From Porphyrobacter sp. (GTDB lineage: Bacteria > Pseudomonadota > Alphaproteobacteria > Sphingomonadales > Sphingomonadaceae), in the NCBI GenBank assembly GCA_014359685.1, contig JACIYY010000321.1, positions 1 to 7,719 on the forward strand: DNA of 7,719 nt. Direction: 5' to 3'. The notes beneath the pieces were generated by a model, which saw nothing but the letters and a program-made list of their open reading frames with translations, did no database searches and was not told the origin of the DNA. The position numbers were made by a program, and so were the translations under genes. Positions 4,309-7,719 of this stretch are shown piece after piece (positions within the stretch are counted from its first letter, which is position 1; each line of letters starts with the position of its first letter).

Positions 4309-6090
4309 CTAAAGCGTCGCCGTCCTGTCCGCCCCGTCCGGCTCGGGCAGCGTCACCGCGACCACGCCATCGGACGCGGCCTTGGCTGCGGACTTGCCCG
4401 AAGCCAGCGCCGCCAGCACCGTCTGGCGCGACAGGTGGCGGCGTTCGGCAGGCAGCTCCAGCATGATTGCGGAGGCCCGCAGCAGCGGGAAGAAGCGCCG
4501 CTGGCCGAAGCGGTCGTTGGTCCAGATGCCGCCCGCAGCGCGGTGTTCGGGGGTGTAGTGCGCCTCCGCCCCGGTGCGGAAGGCATCCTGAAGGTCGGCC
4601 ACCCACCGGCCGGTCGCCGCCGCATCGGCGCGCAGGCTGGCGAAGAAATCGTCGCCGCCGACATGGGCCACGAAGGCGCTGTGCGAATGGCGCCCGGTCC
4701 GCAACAGCTCGGCGAATTCGGAGATCACGCCATCGCCGGCGGCAAAGCCATAGACGTCGTTGAAGCATTTGAAATTGTCGAAGTCGAAGAACACCAGAGT
4801 CCGGGCGCCGGTGGCGTGGAGGATCTGATCGACATGGCGGCCGAGCGAGCGGTTGCCGGGCAGCGCGGTCAGCGGGTTGCGGTCGCGCGCATCCTCCAGC
4901 GCCCGTTCGGCCGACAGCTTGAGCACGCTCTGGCTGCTCAGCATCCCGACCAGCGTTCCGTCGGCGGTCAGGACGATGCCCTTGTCGGTCGAGGAGACCA
5001 GATAGCTTTCCACGATGGCTTCGGGGGAAGCGGTCGCTTCGCTGATCGGACAGCGCCGCACCAGGCTTTCGACCCGCTTGCTGAGGCCCGAATTGGCCAG
5101 CAGCGCGGCGCCATATTCGCTGAACAGGTAGGGATAGAGGTCTTCCTTGAAGACCGCGCCGTGGACGTATCCGCTATCGTCGACCACCGGCAGGAAGCCG
5201 ATCTCCACCCCTTCGCGGAGCCTGGCCACGGCGGTGGCGACCGGGTCGGACAGGCGCAGCGGCGCTGGTCTCACCATCAGGTCCTCGACCCGGGGGTGGA
5301 TCCGGACCGAGCGCACCTCCTGCAGGCAGCAGCCGCTGTAATCGGCTTTCAACGCCTCTACCGGGACCGGCTCTCCGATCAGGAAGCCCTGCACGAAGTC
5401 GCAGCCCATTTCCCGCAGCAGGCGGAAGTCGGCCATGTCCTCCACCCCCTTGGCGATGGTCAGCAGGCCCAGCGAGTGGCCAAGGCCGATCAGCTTGGCG
5501 ACGATCGCCTGCTGGCGCGGGCTATGGGCGATGCCGTGGATGAACAGCGGATCGATCTTGATATAATGGGGGCTGGCCAGCATCAGCATCTCCAGCCCCG
5601 AGGAGCCACGGCCGAATTCGTCGATGGCGATGCGGATGTTCTCGTGCAGATAGCGGTCGATCCGGCGCGACAGGGCCGGTGTCGATGCGAGGGCACCCCG
5701 CTCCGACAATTCGAGGCACAGATTGGCGGGCTTCAGCCCCAGCTCCGCGATCAGGCCGAGGGCCGGGTGGGGCGACACGGTGCGATTGTCCACCAGCCGG
5801 TTGTCGACATTGCAGAACAACCGCGCATCGCGGGCACGCGGATAGAGCGCGAAGCCGCGCAGCGAACGATCGCCGAGCCTGTGCTGCACCCCGGGCAGGC
5901 AGCCACCCGCATAGGAGGCGTCGAGCAGGTCGGAGATGTCCGCGAACGGGCAGTCCGCCGGCAGCCGCGCCAGCGCTTCGAAGCCGTGGGCCTGCAGCGA
6001 CGCGGTGCTGACGATCGGCTGATAGACGATCGTCGCCGCCCCCGCCCAGGCCAACGGGTCGGCCTTGCCGCAAGGAAGAGCACTGAGCAT
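4309..6090 (-). CDS. EAL-CBS-GGDEF domain protein (c-di-GMP signalling, degenerate EAL)
   Basis: This 593-residue cytoplasmic protein has no signal peptide or membrane helix. An EAL domain covers about 15-250. EAL itself is intact (GFEALAR, 37-43), as are N94 (FCNVDN), E127 (LELSE), D157, K178 (YIKID) and Q234 (VQG). IDEFG has Glu in place of the second Asp of DDFG, and TIAKGVE (211-217) has K214 where the canonical AEGVE motif carries an essential Glu. Two CBS-like repeats follow: 268-320 (LMVRPAPL, then GFLPVVDDSGYVHGAV) and about 341-392 (CPISEATAS, then GIVLTADGTLVGMLSS). The C-terminal GGDEF-type domain runs from NPLTALPGN (405) through FFDFDNFKCFNDVYGF to HVGGDDFF (476-483). GGDDF replaces GG[DE]EF and no RxxD inhibitory site precedes it; from memory, GGDDF recurs in proteins of this architecture. 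The start is ATG 6090, with GGGA at 6100-6097 six bases upstream; TTG 6102 would add four residues. Phosphodiesterase activity is doubtful, so a c-di-GMP or nucleotide-sensing role is possible. Confidence 0.9.
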   Translation of the reverse strand: MLSALPCGKADPLAWAGAATIVYQPIVSTASLQAHGFEALARLPADCPFADISDLLDASYAGGCLPGVQHRLGDRSLRGFALYPRARDARLFCNVDNRLVDNRTVSPHPALGLIAELGLKPANLCLELSERGALASTPALSRRIDRYLHENIRIAIDEFGRGSSGLEMLMLASPHYIKIDPLFIHGIAHSPRQQAIVAKLIGLGHSLGLLTIAKGVEDMADFRLLREMGCDFVQGFLIGEPVPVEALKADYSGCCLQEVRSVRIHPRVEDLMVRPAPLRLSDPVATAVARLREGVEIGFLPVVDDSGYVHGAVFKEDLYPYLFSEYGAALLANSGLSKRVESLVRRCPISEATASPEAIVESYLVSSTDKGIVLTADGTLVGMLSSQSVLKLSAERALEDARDRNPLTALPGNRSLGRHVDQILHATGARTLVFFDFDNFKCFNDVYGFAAGDGVISEFAELLRTGRHSHSAFVAHVGGDDFFASLRADAAATGRWVADLQDAFRTGAEAHYTPEHRAAGGIWTNDRFGQRRFFPLLRASAIMLELPAERRHLSRQTVLAALASGKSAAKAASDGVVAVTLPEPDGADRTATL

Positions 6091-6110
6091 TGGCGTTCCC
6101 AACCCGTCTT

Positions 6111-6144
6111 GAGTCGCAGCATCTTAGCGGAATCTGGTTAAGAT
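6111..6144 (-). promoter_or_regulatory. Inverted repeat and paired GANTC sites upstream of the EAL-CBS-GGDEF gene
   Basis: ATCTTA (6121-6126) and TAAGAT (6139-6144) form an inverted repeat with a 12-bp spacer, in an AT-rich patch 31-54 bp before ATG 6090. On the minus strand TAAGAT (6126-6121) could serve as a -10 element, but no convincing -35 lies 15-18 bp upstream. Two GANTC sites, GAGTC 6111-6115 and GAATC 6130-6134, flank or lie within the repeat and could be CcrM methylation targets. Promoter or operator function is inferred from position only. Confidence 0.3.
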
Positions 6145-6206
6145 CGGCCTATGCCTGGCTGCGCCGGCTGTCCGCCATGGGCCGCGCACGCCGTTCAGCC
6201 TCGACA

Positions 6207-6236
6207 GCGCCAGGCCGACTGCCTAGGCCGTGGCGC
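6207..6236 (+). promoter_or_regulatory. Hairpin upstream of the glutathione S-transferase gene
   Basis: GCGCCAGGCC (6207-6216) pairs with GGCCGTGGCGC (6226-6236), giving a 10-bp stem with one bulged G (6230) and a 9-base loop. It ends 29 bp before the GTG start at 6266. No T tract follows. No clear promoter was found in the 175-bp gap between the divergent genes (6091-6265) on this strand. The hairpin may be a leader element or chance in GC-rich DNA. Confidence 0.3.
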
Positions 6237-6265
6237 GACAGGGCCGGTCAACAAGGGGGCGCCGG

Positions 6266-6934
6266 GTGAAGCTGATCATCGGCAACAGGAATTATTCGAG
6301 CTGGTCGCTGCGCGGCTGGCTGGCGGCGCGGCAATCCGGCCTGCCGTTCGAGGCGCTGACCGTCCATATCGACGGCGACGACTGGCAGGCGATGAAGCGC
6401 CAGGACGGCGAATTCCAGCCATCCGCCGGCAAGGTGCCGGTGCTGTGGGATGGCGAGGTGGTGGTGTGGGATTCGCTCGCCATCTGCGAATATCTGGCCG
6501 ACAAGGTCGGGCGCGACCGCTTCTGGCCGCGCGACGATGCCGCGCGCGGCATGGCGCGGGCGATGGTGGCGGAAATGCACAGCTCCTACCTCGCGCTGCG
6601 CCGCTCCTGCCCGATGAATATCCGCCGCCGCGTCGCCGGCATCGCGCTGAGCGAGGAGGCGCGGGCCGACATCGTGCGCATCCTGGGCCTGTGGGCGGAG
6701 GCGCGCGCCCGTTTCGGCCGGGGCGGGCCGTTCCTGTTCGGCACCTTCAGCGCGGCCGACATCTTCTACGCCCCGGTGGTCAGCCGCTTCATTACCTACG
6801 GCATCCCCGTTCCCGGCTTCGCCCGGACCTATATGGAGGCCGTGTGGGAGCATGAATGGCTGCGCGAATGGGTCGCCGCCGCCGAGGACGAGGAATGGGT
6901 GATCGCGCAGTTCGAGGTGGCAAGCCCGGCGTGA
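6266..6934 (+). CDS. Glutathione S-transferase family protein
   Basis: This 222-residue cytosolic protein has the two-domain GST architecture. GSTs conjugate or exchange glutathione on electrophilic substrates; the substrate here is unknown. The N-terminal thioredoxin-like domain (1-80) begins MKLIIGNRNYSSWSLRGWLA, the NYSSWSLR signature of a bacterial GST group, with S11, S12 and S14 as possible glutathione-activating residues. KVPVL (56-60) holds the cis-proline and WDSLAICEYLAD (68-79) the gamma-glutamyl-binding Asp-Ser. The all-helical C-terminal domain contains FSAADIFYAPVVSRF (161-175), with the usual N-capping Ser and Asp. GTG 6266 is chosen because AAGGGGG at 6253-6259 lies six bases upstream and the conserved KLIIGN start follows directly; GTG 6230 would add 12 poorly conserved residues. 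Its stop overlaps the GTG of dapE, so the two genes are probably cotranslated. Confidence 0.9.
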   Translation: MKLIIGNRNYSSWSLRGWLAARQSGLPFEALTVHIDGDDWQAMKRQDGEFQPSAGKVPVLWDGEVVVWDSLAICEYLADKVGRDRFWPRDDAARGMARAMVAEMHSSYLALRRSCPMNIRRRVAGIALSEEARADIVRILGLWAEARARFGRGGPFLFGTFSAADIFYAPVVSRFITYGIPVPGFARTYMEAVWEHEWLREWVAAAEDEEWVIAQFEVASPA

Positions 6935-7719
6935 GCGGAGCGGCCGACGACCCGCGCGACGCGGCGGCCCTCGCCGCGCGGCTGATCGCCTGCGAAAGCG
7001 TGACCCCGGCGCGCGGGCCGGTGTTCGACGCGCTGGAGGCGATGCTCGCCCCGCTCGGCTTTGCGGTGCACCGCTTCATCGCCGGCGAGGCGGTCGAGAA
7101 CTGCCTCGCCATCCGCCCCGGCCCGCCCGGCAGCCGCCATTTCGCCTTTGCCGGCCATCTCGACGTGGTGCCGCCGGGCGCCGGCTGGAGCAGCGCGCCC
7201 TTTGCGCCGGAGCTGCGCGGCGGGTTGCTCCACGGGCGCGGCGCGGTCGACATGAAGGGGGCGATCGCGGCGATGGTGGCGGCCCTTGCCGACATCCCGC
7301 CGCAGGCCGGGACCATCAGCCTGATCGTCACCGGGGACGAGGAGGGGGAGGCGATCCACGGCACCCGCGCCCTGATCGACCTGATCCGCGCGCGCGGCGC
7401 GATCCCCGACCTGTGCCTGGTGGGGGAGCCGACCTCGGTGCGGCGGCTGGGCGATACGATGAAGATCGGCCGGCGCGGATCGCTCAACATCTGGCTGACC
7501 GCCGAGGGCGCACAGGGCCACGTCGCCTACCCGCATCTGGCCGACAATCCGATCCCGCGCCTGGTGGCGCTGCTGGCCGAGCTGGACTCGCTGGTGCTGG
7601 ACGAGGGGACCGAATGGTTCGAGCCGTCCAACCTGGAGGTGACCGACCTTGCGGTCGGCAATCGGGCCACCAACGTCATCCCCGGCGCCGCCGCGGCCCG
7701 GCTGTCGATCCGCATCAAC
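6931..7719 (+). CDS. dapE: Succinyl-diaminopimelate desuccinylase (partial, 3' end outside window)
   Basis: DapE hydrolyses N-succinyl-L,L-2,6-diaminopimelate to L,L-diaminopimelate and succinate, a late step toward meso-diaminopimelate for peptidoglycan and lysine. The 263 codons present show the M20 di-zinc peptidase pattern: FAGHLDVVPPG (73-83) with zinc ligand H76 and D78, GRGAVDMKGA (102-111) with bridging D107, TGDEEG (134-139) with general base E137 and ligand E138, and GEPTS (165-169) with ligand E166. GRRGSLNIWL leads into the dimerisation lid domain, with GAQGHVAYPHLADNPI (193-208) and NRATNVIPG near the window end. These motifs favour DapE over ArgE. Family length is about 375-380 residues, so roughly 115 are missing, including the last zinc histidine. 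Start GTG 6931 overlaps the upstream stop as GTGA, with GAGG at 6914-6917 rather far upstream, consistent with coupling to the GST gene. Confidence 0.94.
   Translation, partial: MSGAADDPRDAAALAARLIACESVTPARGPVFDALEAMLAPLGFAVHRFIAGEAVENCLAIRPGPPGSRHFAFAGHLDVVPPGAGWSSAPFAPELRGGLLHGRGAVDMKGAIAAMVAALADIPPQAGTISLIVTGDEEGEAIHGTRALIDLIRARGAIPDLCLVGEPTSVRRLGDTMKIGRRGSLNIWLTAEGAQGHVAYPHLADNPIPRLVALLAELDSLVLDEGTEWFEPSNLEVTDLAVGNRATNVIPGAAAARLSIRIN

Noticed and set aside
4435..6141. Long plus-strand ORF (568 codons) opposite the EAL-CBS-GGDEF gene
   Set aside because: It is the antisense shadow of a well-supported domain protein, with composition typical of a mirror frame and no recognisable motif.

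Overview
The window looks like a chromosomal segment of a high-GC alphaproteobacterium, most probably of the Sphingomonadales (Sphingomonas/Erythrobacter-like). This rests on the very GC-rich codon use, the protein sequences of RpmH, YidC and YihA, and the gene order rpmH-rnpA-yidD-yidC-yihA. The lineage is inferred by eye; no search was run.

Layout. At the left edge (1-99, +) is the end of a small, unrecognised membrane protein. Facing it on the minus strand (about 138-702) is the first third of comM (YifB, a Mg-chelatase-like AAA ATPase). It has lost a segment with a change of frame, and its homology stops exactly at the Walker A motif, so it is read as a pseudogene remnant. A divergent intergenic region (703-897) carries a candidate rpmH promoter and an unusually structured leader. 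Next comes the conserved plus-strand cluster rpmH (ribosomal protein L34), rnpA (RNase P protein), yidD (membrane insertion factor), yidC (membrane insertase) and yihA/engB (ribosome-assembly GTPase). This cluster links ribosome and tRNA maturation with membrane protein insertion. Gaps are short or overlapping: rnpA/yidD overlap by one base, and a 24-codon ORF bridges yidC and yihA stop-to-start. The yidC start lies inside a perfect 17-bp tandem duplication and appears to be TTG.

Convergent to the cluster, 21 bp away, is a minus-strand gene for an EAL-CBS-GGDEF protein (4309-6090). It is a c-di-GMP type signalling protein whose EAL domain carries Lys in place of a key catalytic Glu and whose GGDEF motif reads GGDDF. 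Divergent from it is a plus-strand pair, a glutathione S-transferase family gene and dapE (lysine/meso-diaminopimelate biosynthesis), overlapping at GTGA. dapE runs off the right edge.

No rRNA, tRNA, CRISPR array, insertion sequence or phage gene was seen, and no complete new defence or mobile system. The points worth a second look are the comM remnant, the rpmH leader folds, the duplicated yidC start, the yidC-yihA bridge ORF and the degenerate EAL site.
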